The translations under genes and the position numbers were made by a program. A stretch of 64,000 bases of DNA from JANMEB01 sp041745295 (lineage in GTDB: Bacteria > Planctomycetota > Planctomycetia > Pirellulales > Pirellulaceae), in NCBI GenBank assembly GCA_041745295.1, contig JBGTJE010000103.1:62001-126000 (forward strand). Direction: 5' to 3'. The notes below the pieces were generated by a model. The model did not search any database, was not told the DNA's origin, and saw only the letters and a list, made by a program, of their open reading frames with translations. Shown here in pieces: positions 35,225 through 44,000 of the stretch (positions within the stretch are counted from its first letter, which is position 1; each line of letters opens with the position of its first letter).

Positions 35225-36196
35225 ATGCAATCGCGATGGTCAATCGTTACGTACTTAGTTGTTGCTTGTCTTTGTTTAGGTAGCGCCGTCTTAGCTCAAG
35301 AGACTTCGATTGTGGCGCCAGAAAGTGTCGCCGTTGCGCCGGCGGCTGTCGTGGCTGCTCCGGTGGGCGGAGCTCCTCATAATGGCGACTGTGGTTGCGG
35401 CAACTCGGGCGGCGGACATTCCGTCGAGGGCTGCCTCAAGGGCCGCGAAATCAGCCAAGGAGATGCCGAGGCCCTTTGGAATGGCTATTGCGAAGGCGAT
35501 TGCCGAGTCGGGCACAGCAAGGAACATGGACATCATGGTCGGCATTGTGGCGGCGCGGCCGGATGCGGACAAAGCGGATTTGGGTTTCCCAGCTGCGGCC
35601 AAGGATGTGGCGGAAATTGTTTCGGCGGCTGCAGCCAAGGCTGTGGCGGAAACGGTGCCGGCGGTTGCGGAAATCGGATAGCGGCACCTTGGCGAGCACA
35701 CGCCGCGGATTGCGGATGTGATCAATGCGGTTCAAGCCGCGGGCCGCGAATTCATCACGGAGCTGGAATTGGTGGAGGTCGCGGATTATTTGGCGGAACG
35801 GGAAACTGTGGATGTGCAACGAGCAACGCGACTAGTCCCTGTTGCGACTCAGGCCCGGCTCGGCCCGCCGCGGATAACTGCGGTACGTGCGGTTCTCGTC
35901 CTCGCACTTGCCATCGACACGGATTGTTCCGTGGCGCCGGCGACTATGGTTGCAACGATTGCACGGATCGAGGATGTCATAGTTGGGGCCGAGGCTGCGG
36001 CGATGGTTGCCGAGCCGGCGCTGGCCGTATTCATGGCTTCGGCTTGGGCTGCCGATGCGCCACGAGCAATTGGGATGACATGTGCGCGAAAGATTCGTTC
36101 GGCCCAGGCACGCCTGCACCGGTCGCTACTCCACCGGTTGCTACTCCACCGGCCGATGCTGCACCGGCCACGCCTGTGCCGGGAAGCAGCAACTAA
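35225..36196 (+). CDS. Secreted Cys/Gly-rich protein
   Basis: A 323-residue protein with a signal peptide (residues 1-25, ending VLAQ) and a mature part with about 31 Cys, mostly as GC, CG or CGxC in a Gly/Asn/His-rich background (CGQGCGGNCFGGCSQGCGG is one run). The tail is Pro/Ala/Thr-rich with a repeated VATPP. Such a composition suggests a disulfide-linked surface or cell-wall-type protein, or a metal-binding one; there is no enzyme motif. AAGGAG at 35213 fixes the start, and a perfect terminator follows at 36223, so the gene is probably a single, well-expressed transcript. Two open frames on the plus strand within it are shadows. Homology-based function is not assignable from sequence reading. 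Confidence 0.8.
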   Translation: MQSRWSIVTYLVVACLCLGSAVLAQETSIVAPESVAVAPAAVVAAPVGGAPHNGDCGCGNSGGGHSVEGCLKGREISQGDAEALWNGYCEGDCRVGHSKEHGHHGRHCGGAAGCGQSGFGFPSCGQGCGGNCFGGCSQGCGGNGAGGCGNRIAAPWRAHAADCGCDQCGSSRGPRIHHGAGIGGGRGLFGGTGNCGCATSNATSPCCDSGPARPAADNCGTCGSRPRTCHRHGLFRGAGDYGCNDCTDRGCHSWGRGCGDGCRAGAGRIHGFGLGCRCATSNWDDMCAKDSFGPGTPAPVATPPVATPPADAAPATPVPGSSN

Positions 36197-36222
36197 CAGC
36201 GCGAACAAATTAAAAGTCAAAG

Positions 36223-36261
36223 CGCAAGCGAGGAAATCAATCCTCGCTTGCGTTTTTTTTT
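36223..36261 (+). terminator. Rho-independent terminator after the Cys-rich gene
   Basis: A perfect 12-bp stem (CGCAAGCGAGGA at 36223-36234 with TCCTCGCTTGCG at 36241-36252), a six-base loop and nine T follow the stop codon by 26 bases. Confidence 0.95.
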
Positions 36262-36271
36262 ACTCACTTCC

Positions 36272-36480
36272 CTTGTTCCCTCTCCCCGAATCTGCACGCG
36301 CATGCAAGCTATTCAACATGTTGGACATTGCCGCGTGCAGATTGGACGAGAGGGCAGGGTGAGGGGCCGAACCCTGAAAGTCACCCCCTCATCCTAACCT
36401 TCTCCCCCAATTTCAATGCGAAAACACATTTGCCGTTGGCTAGGTTTGTTACGCGTTGAAATAGAGGGAGAAGGAACAAG
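36272..36480. repeat. Composite palindromic element with terminal inverted repeats
   Basis: Ends match as inverted repeats: CTTGTTCCCTCTCC (36272-36285) against the complement of 36467-36480 (13 of 14). Inside are two hairpins, one with AATCTGCACGCG (36289-36300) paired to 36332-36343, the other with CCTTCTCCC/GGGAGAAGG arms and an ATTTCAA/TTGAAAT stem. They are joined by GGGTGAGGGG facing CCCCTCATCC. The same plan recurs at 62027-62165. It contains no gene and looks like a non-autonomous mobile or REP/MITE-like element. The rest of 36481-36586 is plain leader for the next gene. Confidence 0.75.
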
Positions 36481-36586
36481 CAATGCACGACACCGAAGCG
36501 TGTGCGTCTGGCTTCAATTGACTTGGCCACGGATTCTGCAATGCTAATGGATAGCTTGGGGCAAAAGCTGGAATCAGAGGGATGTT

Positions 36587-38329
36587 ATGGTACTCCCATT
36601 CGTTCAACAGCCTTGGCGTTTTGTTGGGTTGTTGTCGGTTGTTGCGACGTGTTTGATTTTTGAGGCCGTGCTAGCGCAACCCCTCGATGATACGAGGCTC
36701 CGCATCGCGCAGTATCTTGACTCGGGCGAATTCTCGCTGGCCCTCCAATGGGCTCAGCAGCAGCCCAAGGAAAAATACGACGAGTCGCTCGCCCTGATCG
36801 CGCGTGCCCAGATGGATGGCGGGGCAAGTTACGGGGCGTATCAATCCGCGTCAAGCATTGGCGACGACGATCAGCGATCGAGTACCCTGTCGTCGCTGCA
36901 CGATAGGAGCGGCCAAGGGGGCGCATCGGGCGGAATCACCGCGGCCGATTTCACGGAATTAATGCAGTTGATTCAGAATGTGATTGAACCCGAATCCTGG
37001 GATACCGAAGGGCCTGCGATGCGGCCTTATGCGGCCGGCGTGTTTGTGGATGCTCACGGCGCGCTGAAGCGAGTTCAACGATCGGCGTTAGCGGATGCCT
37101 CTCAATTACAAACCGACATGATTCGCGATTCGGGAAATCGGGATCTGAATCGAGTCGCTGCCCTGCGTAAAATTTCGCTGACTCGCTTGGAGCGCAATTT
37201 GCAACGCATCGCCGCCCAAGGTCAACAACCGACCGATTCGATGCAGTATCTGGCCGGTTTGCAACGGATCGAGTTTGTGTTGTTCTGTCCGGAAACCAAT
37301 GAGATTATTATCGCGGGACCCGCGGGACCCATGGCAACCGCGGCCGATGGCCAGCGGATCAACAGCGACACCAAGCAACCCGTATTGATGTTGGATGACC
37401 TGGTGCAATGCCTGCGGAATGCTTGGTTCGAAGGTGGGCGATTGGGATGTTCGATTGATCCACGCCAGGAGAATTTGGCGAAGGCACAACAGTTTTTGAC
37501 GTCGACGCGACTTAGTGGGCAAAACTTTCGCAACGCGTTGCAGGAATCTTTAGGCTGGCAAGACATCCGGGTCCACGGGGTGGAACCGGGCAGCCATGTG
37601 GCTCAGGTCCTTGTCGAAGCCGACTATTTGATGAAGTGCATTGGGCTCGGTGTTGAGCAATCGATTGCGGAAGTTCCGTGTTATTGGGATCGATTGGACT
37701 TGAAGAATGGACCGCCGCCGGCGATGGAAGTCGCCCGTTGGTGGTTCACGATGAACTACGACGCGATCTTGGCGAATCCCTCGACAACCATTTTTCAGTT
37801 GCGCGGGCAAGGGGTAAAAGTCCTGAGCGAGAATGAACTTTTGGCGCAAAACGGCGAGCGAGTTCACACGGGACAATCCCAAGGACCGACTAGGGAATTC
37901 GCTGCAGATTTCACCAAACATTTTGCGTCACTTTGCCAAAAGTTTCCCGCTTTCGGCCAATTGCGGGGCGTTTTCGATATGGCGTTGGTCGCGACCATCA
38001 TTCGGCGCCAAGTTGAGGCAGGCAAAATCGGATGGACCCCGCATTATTTCTGTACCGCACCTGACGTCGACCATTTGCGGTATCAAGTCCCAACGATCGC
38101 AACTCCCAAAACCGTGATGTCCGTAGTTAACCACCGCACGTTTGACACACGCGAAGGGGGTCGGCACTTGCGACACATGGTGGTTGGCGTGGGCGGCGGC
38201 GTCGAATTCGACGCCAAGGAATTGCTCCAATCGAACTTGCGGCAAGTCGCTGCCGAAGGAGCGTTGGAGCGAGCGGCACCCGACTCCAAATCGATGCCCG
38301 TCGCCGTTGAGCAGTGGTGGTGGGATTAG
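36587..38329 (+). CDS. DUF1598 domain-containing exported protein
   Basis: A 580-residue protein with a hydrophobic N-terminus (about 8-30, ending VLAQPL) that acts as signal peptide or anchor. A helical region and a Gly/Ser-rich segment precede the DUF1598-type domain from about 140: AGVFVDAHGALKR, LQRIEFVLFCPETNEIIIAGP, DDLVQCLRNAWFEGGRLGCSIDP and HVAQVLVEADYLMKCIGLG are the recognisable blocks. The family is found chiefly in planctomycetes and has no known function. ATG 36587 has GAGG seven bases upstream. It stands alone between the composite repeat and the convergent ispD gene; the 224 bases after it hold nothing recognisable. Confidence 0.85.
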   Translation: MVLPFVQQPWRFVGLLSVVATCLIFEAVLAQPLDDTRLRIAQYLDSGEFSLALQWAQQQPKEKYDESLALIARAQMDGGASYGAYQSASSIGDDDQRSSTLSSLHDRSGQGGASGGITAADFTELMQLIQNVIEPESWDTEGPAMRPYAAGVFVDAHGALKRVQRSALADASQLQTDMIRDSGNRDLNRVAALRKISLTRLERNLQRIAAQGQQPTDSMQYLAGLQRIEFVLFCPETNEIIIAGPAGPMATAADGQRINSDTKQPVLMLDDLVQCLRNAWFEGGRLGCSIDPRQENLAKAQQFLTSTRLSGQNFRNALQESLGWQDIRVHGVEPGSHVAQVLVEADYLMKCIGLGVEQSIAEVPCYWDRLDLKNGPPPAMEVARWWFTMNYDAILANPSTTIFQLRGQGVKVLSENELLAQNGERVHTGQSQGPTREFAADFTKHFASLCQKFPAFGQLRGVFDMALVATIIRRQVEAGKIGWTPHYFCTAPDVDHLRYQVPTIATPKTVMSVVNHRTFDTREGGRHLRHMVVGVGGGVEFDAKELLQSNLRQVAAEGALERAAPDSKSMPVAVEQWWWD

Positions 38330-38553
38330 GGTCGACATACGCCTCTGGGCCAATGGCCCGGCCGTTTGTTCAATCCCACATAAAGCGTTAATCGAGTTCA
38401 AGATCCTGCCGTTTGCAAAGCTCGGGAAACATGAAGACCCCATGTGCAAATTGTCGGGGCGAACCAAATTCTAGCCATTTCATTTTTCGGCCGGAATTGA
38501 TTCCGAGAATTTCAATGGGATCGCGCGGCGATAGTCGACAGACATTGACTGCC

Positions 38554-39309
38554 CTATCGCCAGAGGCGGTCATCGGCGAATGGATGGGGAGGCGCGTCGA
38601 GGCGGCTTTGCGGAAGTGTCTTGAGAATCGCGGAAGCCAAATCCAAGTCCTGTCGGGAAGTGATCTTAATGTTGAGTGGCGATCCTTCGACGATGTGAAC
38701 GATCTCGCCTGCCTTTTCCAGCAGTTGAGCTTCGTCGGTAAACGAAGAATCCCCGAACTTGGCGAACGCGTCGACTAATAAGCGTCGTTCGAAGACTTGC
38801 GGGGTCTGCGCCATCCACAGCTGACCGCGATCAACGGTCGCATCGACCCGTTTGCCGTCCCCGGATCGCTTGAGCGTGCTGGTCAGGGGAATTGCGAGAA
38901 TGGCACAGCGATGAATCCGCGCGGCGGCGAATACTTGTTCAATCCACGCGTCGGCCAAACAAGGGCGGGCGGCGTCGTGAATTGCAACGAAGTCGCAATC
39001 ATCGCGGACTTTGGCCAGTCCATTGCGCACGGAATCCGCTCGCTGCGTTCCCCCGTCAACCACATCAATTCCCAAAACGGCGACGTTGGCGCCGAATTTG
39101 ATCGTGAATGATTCCCGGTCTTCGGGCGAGATGACCATGATGACTTGAGGAACGTCCCCTCGTTTTAAGAATGGATTAACGCTGTGCAACCAAACCGCCT
39201 TGCCGTCCAGATTGGCGAACGGTTTCTTGAAGTTTGGATCACGAAACCGCGTGCTTTGGCCGGCGGCCGCGATCACCACGGAGAATTTGGCGTTGCCTGA
39301 TGTCGACAT
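38554..39309 (-). CDS. ispD: 2-C-methyl-D-erythritol 4-phosphate cytidylyltransferase
   Basis: A 251-residue nucleotidyltransferase of the MEP isoprenoid pathway, joining CTP and methylerythritol 4-phosphate. The glycine-rich CTP loop is VVIAAAGQSTRF (11-22), AIHDAARP carries the catalytic-site stretch, and QTPQVFERRLL, SFTDEAQLLEKAG and IKITSRQDLDLA are the further conserved blocks. The longest frame runs to 39561, but its first 84 residues are Arg/Ser-rich antisense-like sequence overlapping the protease gene. The ATG at 39309 gives the family length and lies 32 bases after the protease stop. The gene probably shares the protease transcript. The call is firm. Confidence 0.94.
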   Translation of the reverse strand: MSTSGNAKFSVVIAAAGQSTRFRDPNFKKPFANLDGKAVWLHSVNPFLKRGDVPQVIMVISPEDRESFTIKFGANVAVLGIDVVDGGTQRADSVRNGLAKVRDDCDFVAIHDAARPCLADAWIEQVFAAARIHRCAILAIPLTSTLKRSGDGKRVDATVDRGQLWMAQTPQVFERRLLVDAFAKFGDSSFTDEAQLLEKAGEIVHIVEGSPLNIKITSRQDLDLASAILKTLPQSRLDAPPHPFADDRLWR

Positions 39310-39341
39310 GTAACGTGCGTTATCCGGAACGAGCCGCCGGG

Positions 39342-40511
39342 TTATTCCTCGGCGAGTTGGAGTTCGACCGTCAAAGGCTGGCCCGCGCGCAAAATATGCA
39401 ACACCACGCGCTCGCCGGGACGGTGTTTTTCGACTTCCGCGAGCAATGCTTCCGCGGACGGAACGGGTAGGCTGTCGATGGCCACAATGAGGTCGGCCCG
39501 AGGGAGATGAATTTTTTGGCTTAGCATTTGACCCCCCGGAACGCGCACGCGCTCGATCCACGTGGCGGCGCGAATCCCTGCCTTTTCGGCCGGACCGCTT
39601 TCCATAAGCTGGAGAACCAAAACGCCTTTTGTCGTCGTACCGAAGGAAGCAATTCCGAGCGAAGGACGAATGATTCTTCCGTCCCGAATGAGCAACGGAA
39701 CAATCCGACGAATGTTATTGGCGGAAATTGCGAACCCAACGCCCGTGTTTTCGCCTGTCGACGTCGCGATCGCCGTGTTCATGCCGATCAACACGCCGCT
39801 GGTATCCAGCAGCGGGCCACCTGAATTGCCTCGATTCAGCGCGGCATCAATCTGAATGATCGAGTTAATCAAACGGGGCGCTCGCGTCTTGGCTTGGAGC
39901 GTGCGATTCAAACTGGAAATGATTCCCTCGGTCATCGTTCGCTCAAAGCCAAACGGGTTGCCGATCGCATAGACTTTTTGCCCGACGCGGAGCGTCGTCG
40001 ACTCACCGATTTCCACCGGCACGAGCGACTTTTCATCCGCCTTCACTTTGAGAACCGCGATGTCGTTCGCCGGATCAGCGCCGACCACCGCTGCTTCGAC
40101 CGTTTGACCATCGAACAACGTGACTTCAATCAAGTCGCTATCCGCAATCACGTGATGGTTGGTCACCACGTGTCCTTCGCGATCATACACCCAACCGGAG
40201 CCCGCACCTTCGGTCGGTCCGTAGGAATACATGTCCACGGCGTCCGCGACCGTGCGAATATTGACCACACTTCGGTTGACCTTTTCGTAGACCGAAATCG
40301 CAACGATCTCCTCCGCGGTAAATGTTCGGGGATTTGCCGATTCGACCTGCGGCACGGATTCCGTTGGAATCGCCGGAGTTTGATTCGTATTAAGGGCGAC
40401 CTGCCCCGTCACGGATTGGGCTTGAGTTTGATCGCCCCAATTGGTCAAACCGATCGCGAAAACTGAACCTATGAGCGCCGATACAATGCACATAATGAAA
40501 GTTGTTTTCAC
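39342..40511 (-). CDS. HtrA/Deg-type serine protease with one PDZ domain
   Basis: A 389-residue S1C protease. An N-terminal signal anchor (about 5-24) places it in the periplasm. The catalytic triad is His120 (TNHHVI), Asp150 (PANDIAVL) and Ser230 (GNSGGPLLD); AIGNPFGFERTMTEGIIS is the conserved loop. One PDZ domain occupies about 275-385, so it is DegS/HtrA-like rather than the two-PDZ DegP form. It degrades or senses misfolded envelope proteins. Translation starts with GTG at 40511, preceded by AAGGG; an ATG six codons later is an alternative. The upstream 518 bases are shared with the divergent VWA-protein gene, which may be a coregulated partner. Confidence 0.94.
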   Translation of the reverse strand: MKTTFIMCIVSALIGSVFAIGLTNWGDQTQAQSVTGQVALNTNQTPAIPTESVPQVESANPRTFTAEEIVAISVYEKVNRSVVNIRTVADAVDMYSYGPTEGAGSGWVYDREGHVVTNHHVIADSDLIEVTLFDGQTVEAAVVGADPANDIAVLKVKADEKSLVPVEIGESTTLRVGQKVYAIGNPFGFERTMTEGIISSLNRTLQAKTRAPRLINSIIQIDAALNRGNSGGPLLDTSGVLIGMNTAIATSTGENTGVGFAISANNIRRIVPLLIRDGRIIRPSLGIASFGTTTKGVLVLQLMESGPAEKAGIRAATWIERVRVPGGQMLSQKIHLPRADLIVAIDSLPVPSAEALLAEVEKHRPGERVVLHILRAGQPLTVELQLAEE

Positions 40512-41029
40512 GGTTCAGCCCTTGAAGGAGAATTGTTCCAGCTTTCGGCGTCGAATTCGCAACCTCGCCGTGTGGTGATTTGATGCATAAGTACTAAACT
40601 GGATCAAGGCGTTTGGGGGTTGGAATTGGATTGTACGGATTGCGAGAAGAAATTAACATTTCTTGTCGAAAATGGGGTTGTGGCCGGAATCGGCTGATTA
40701 ATGCGAAAAATCCGACTTTTAGCGGTATTTTTGCCGCGTTATGGCGCGATAGTTTGTCGTTTTCTGAGGGTCTAAGGCCCCAAACGGCGAACATATGAAC
40801 AAGGGGCCCGTTCGTGGCACAAATAATGCGATTCAAGCTTACGGGCAAATTGAGTGAATTGTCTATTTGGGCAAACTTGGTTTTTTCGGTGGTAAATGTT
40901 ACCTAGTCAAAATAAAATGAAATGGTCGAACATTGCAAATTTCTCATGGCCCAGGCCATTCGACGGATTTCGTTGCTAGGGTTGTAGGGGCTGCCTGAGC
41001 CAGTTATTTCTGCGTGCGGAGTGAAAGAA
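40512..41029. other. Divergent intergenic region, htrA-like / VWA-protein gene
   Basis: An AT-rich gap of 518 bases that must contain both promoters. A short open frame (40613-40798) has no family pattern and no ribosome site. I see no tRNA, riboswitch or terminator. Confidence 0.55.
41018..41021 (+). promoter_or_regulatory. Shine-Dalgarno site choosing ATG 41030
   Basis: GGAG ends at the first base of the upstream GTG candidate (41021) and is eight bases before ATG 41030, so the ATG is the better start. Confidence 0.6.
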
Positions 41030-44000
41030 ATGTCGCGATTTCTCAGTATTTTTGCGTTGATTCTGTCCAGCGGTTTGGCCGTAACCGAACGGGCGTCGGC
41101 GAGGGACAACGACGCGTCTCGACTGGCGACCTATCGAAGCGGCGAATCGACGTCGTTTGCCCTGAGCTTGGAATTGAACCAGTCTCCGCAGCAGAAGCGG
41201 CCGAACGACGTCGCGATATTCGTGGACACATCGGCGAGCCAAGCCGGATTGTTCCAAGAAGATTCGATCAAAGCGCTTCGCTTGTTGGTGGACCAACTAG
41301 GCGACAACGATCGGCTGCGAATTTACGCCGTGGACTTGGATGTCGTTCCGCTCACAAATGATTTCGTGACTCCCGGCGACTCGCAAGTGAATGATGCGAT
41401 CAATGCGCTGGCTGCTCGCGCTCCACTCGGTTCGACCGACATGGAAAAATTGACCGTGAGTCTACCTTCGGTTTTCGAAAACCGGGCTGGCGCGAATCAC
41501 TCCGTCATTTACATCGGTGACGGAGTCAGCCGAGGTGGAGTCATTTCCTCGACTAGTATGAATGACATATTGATCGATTTAATTCAGAACCAGATTTCGG
41601 TTTCGTCGTACGCCATTGGCCCCGAACGCAACGTGGAATGGCTGGCCGTTTTAGCCAACCACACGGGCGGCAACCTTTTCATCGACAGCGACGACGCCGG
41701 CTCGGTGAATCAAGCGGCGACGCAATTGGCTGCGACCATTCACGAATCCGTATTTTGGCCGTTGCAAAGCACGATGTCCGAGTCGGTTGCGGAATTTCTG
41801 CCCGGCCGGATCCCACCCATTCGATCCGATCGCGACACGATCGTCATCGGCACGCTGAAGAATGTCGGCGAGGTCCAAATCGACGTCCAAGGCGAGTTGG
41901 AAGGCCAAGCAGTCTCGACGCAATGGACCGTTACGCCGGAAGAATCCGATTTCCATTTTGCATTCCTTCCCAATTTGATCGAAGTCGCGCGGGCCGATTA
42001 TGGATTGACCTTGCCAACGGTCGGCTCGGCGGGGTTAAAAGAAGTGGCCCGCATGATGGCCGATTCATCCCAACAACTCACCGCGCTATCAGCGCAAGCC
42101 TTGGCGGCCGGAAATTACGCGGGTGCCAAAACGCTTGTCGAAGCAGCCATCGCCCAGGACCCGAACAACATTGACGCAGGAACCGTGCAAGACGTCACCG
42201 CTGCGGCTCCCCCGATCGTCAATCAGGAACCGTCGGCACCGCAGGAGGACAAAGTCGCGCCGCCGCCGCAAGAGACCGCGGACGCCCAACCACCGGCCGA
42301 GGCATTGCCTGAGTCGTCGGACGACACGCTGCGGATCAACGGCCAAGACGCACAGGAAAGCGTGCCGCAAGAGGACCAATCGGTTGAGGAACAAGAGCGC
42401 CAGAATGACGAAGCGTTTTTGCAAACGCAGCGCGAACGGACCCAGGCCGCCATTGAACAGGTGCAGGCCGAAGTACGCAGCACATTGGAATCTGCCCGCC
42501 GCGAGTTGGCGACCGGTCCGGACCTCGCCGTCTCTCGGTTGAAGGACATGATGGACATCGTCGAACGCGACCCAATCTTGGACGCCTCGACCCGCGCCGA
42601 ATTGCAAAACCAATTGCAATCCGCGTTGTTGGCCGCCCAACGGCAGAAATTCGAAGTCGAAGAACGCTTGGCGTCCCAACGGCAAAACGCCGCGGTCCGC
42701 GCCGAGTCCGAACGGCTTTTCCAGGACATGACCCGCTCGGAAGAGCAATTCGCGGCGCTCGTCGCCCGCTTCAATGCCATGATGAACGAAGGCAATTTGG
42801 GGGATCGCAATTTCAATGCCGGAGTCGAGCTTGCCGAGCAGGCGTTTCAAATGCGACCGTCCTCGCCCGAGGCCAACGTCATTGAAGCAGAGGCCCGAAT
42901 CAAAAACTACTTTGTGAATCAAATCTGGGAATTGCGCCGTAAGCGCCAGATTGGCGTGGTCGATGCATTGTGGGAAGTTGAATTGGCCCATATTCCCTTC
43001 TCGGGCAATCCGCCGCTACGATTCCCCGATCCGGAAGAATGGGCTCGTAAAGTCGCGATGCGAAAGAAGTACCAGTCGGTCCGTCTGGCGGGCAATCTTC
43101 GCGATGAGGCAATCTTGGAAAAGCTCGAAGAGACCGTGCCCTTTGAATACGAAGAAGCCCCCTTTGGCGACATCATCTCCGACTTACAAGACAATCCCGG
43201 AATCAACGTCGTGCTCAATGACTCCAGCGATTTGAAGGCCGAAACGCCGGTGACCTTCAACGTACAGGGCATCACGCTGCGATCCGCTCTCAAATTGCTC
43301 CTCAAACAACACAATTCAACCTATGTCGTCAAGGACGAGGTGCTTCAGATCTTATCGGTCGACGAAGCCGCTGAGGAAATGGTGACTTACGTCTACAACA
43401 TCGGCGACCTCATCGCTCCGCGTACGCCCATCTTTGGCGGCGGCCTCGGCGGACAAGGAGGCGGACAAGGGGGCGGCGGATTCGGCGGCGGACAACAAGG
43501 TGGCGGATTTGGTGGTGGTGGTGGTGGTGGCGGCGGACAGTTCAACATCGACGACCAATTGGCGGTCGGTGCGAAGTCCGATGACAAAGTCGTCTCCAAC
43601 GTTTCGAACGACGATCGGCAGCCGACTCGGCTCAGCGTTGAACGAACAAACAATGAATCGACCCGCGCGGCGTGGGCCCGATATTTCGCCTCGCACCACG
43701 CCGATCCTCAAGACGTCCGTCAAACAATTCGAGAATTGATGAAGGAAAGTGACACCAACCAAGTCGTGGACGTCATCTACGGATGCATGGCCAACCAACA
43801 GGCGCAAAGCTGGATGTACGAAGCTCTGGTTCTGGCGCTGCAAATCAATCATTCTCCAACCTCCGAGATCGAACGGGCCGTCATGTCGGCAATCGACTTT
43901 AGTGCCGATCCCGATGACCTGCTGATCGCCGCAAAATTCATGGCCGAGAATGGCATGGAGCAACGCGCGGTGGCGGTCTTGAAAAGGGTCTCCGAACAGA

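Noticed and set aside
35718..36362. 214-residue plus-strand open frame overlapping the Cys-rich gene
   Set aside because: Overlaps the better-supported Cys-rich gene and runs through its terminator; no signal or motif.
39310..39561. N-terminal extension of ispD
   Set aside because: The extra 84 residues overlap the HtrA gene, are Arg/Ser-rich and are absent from the family length.
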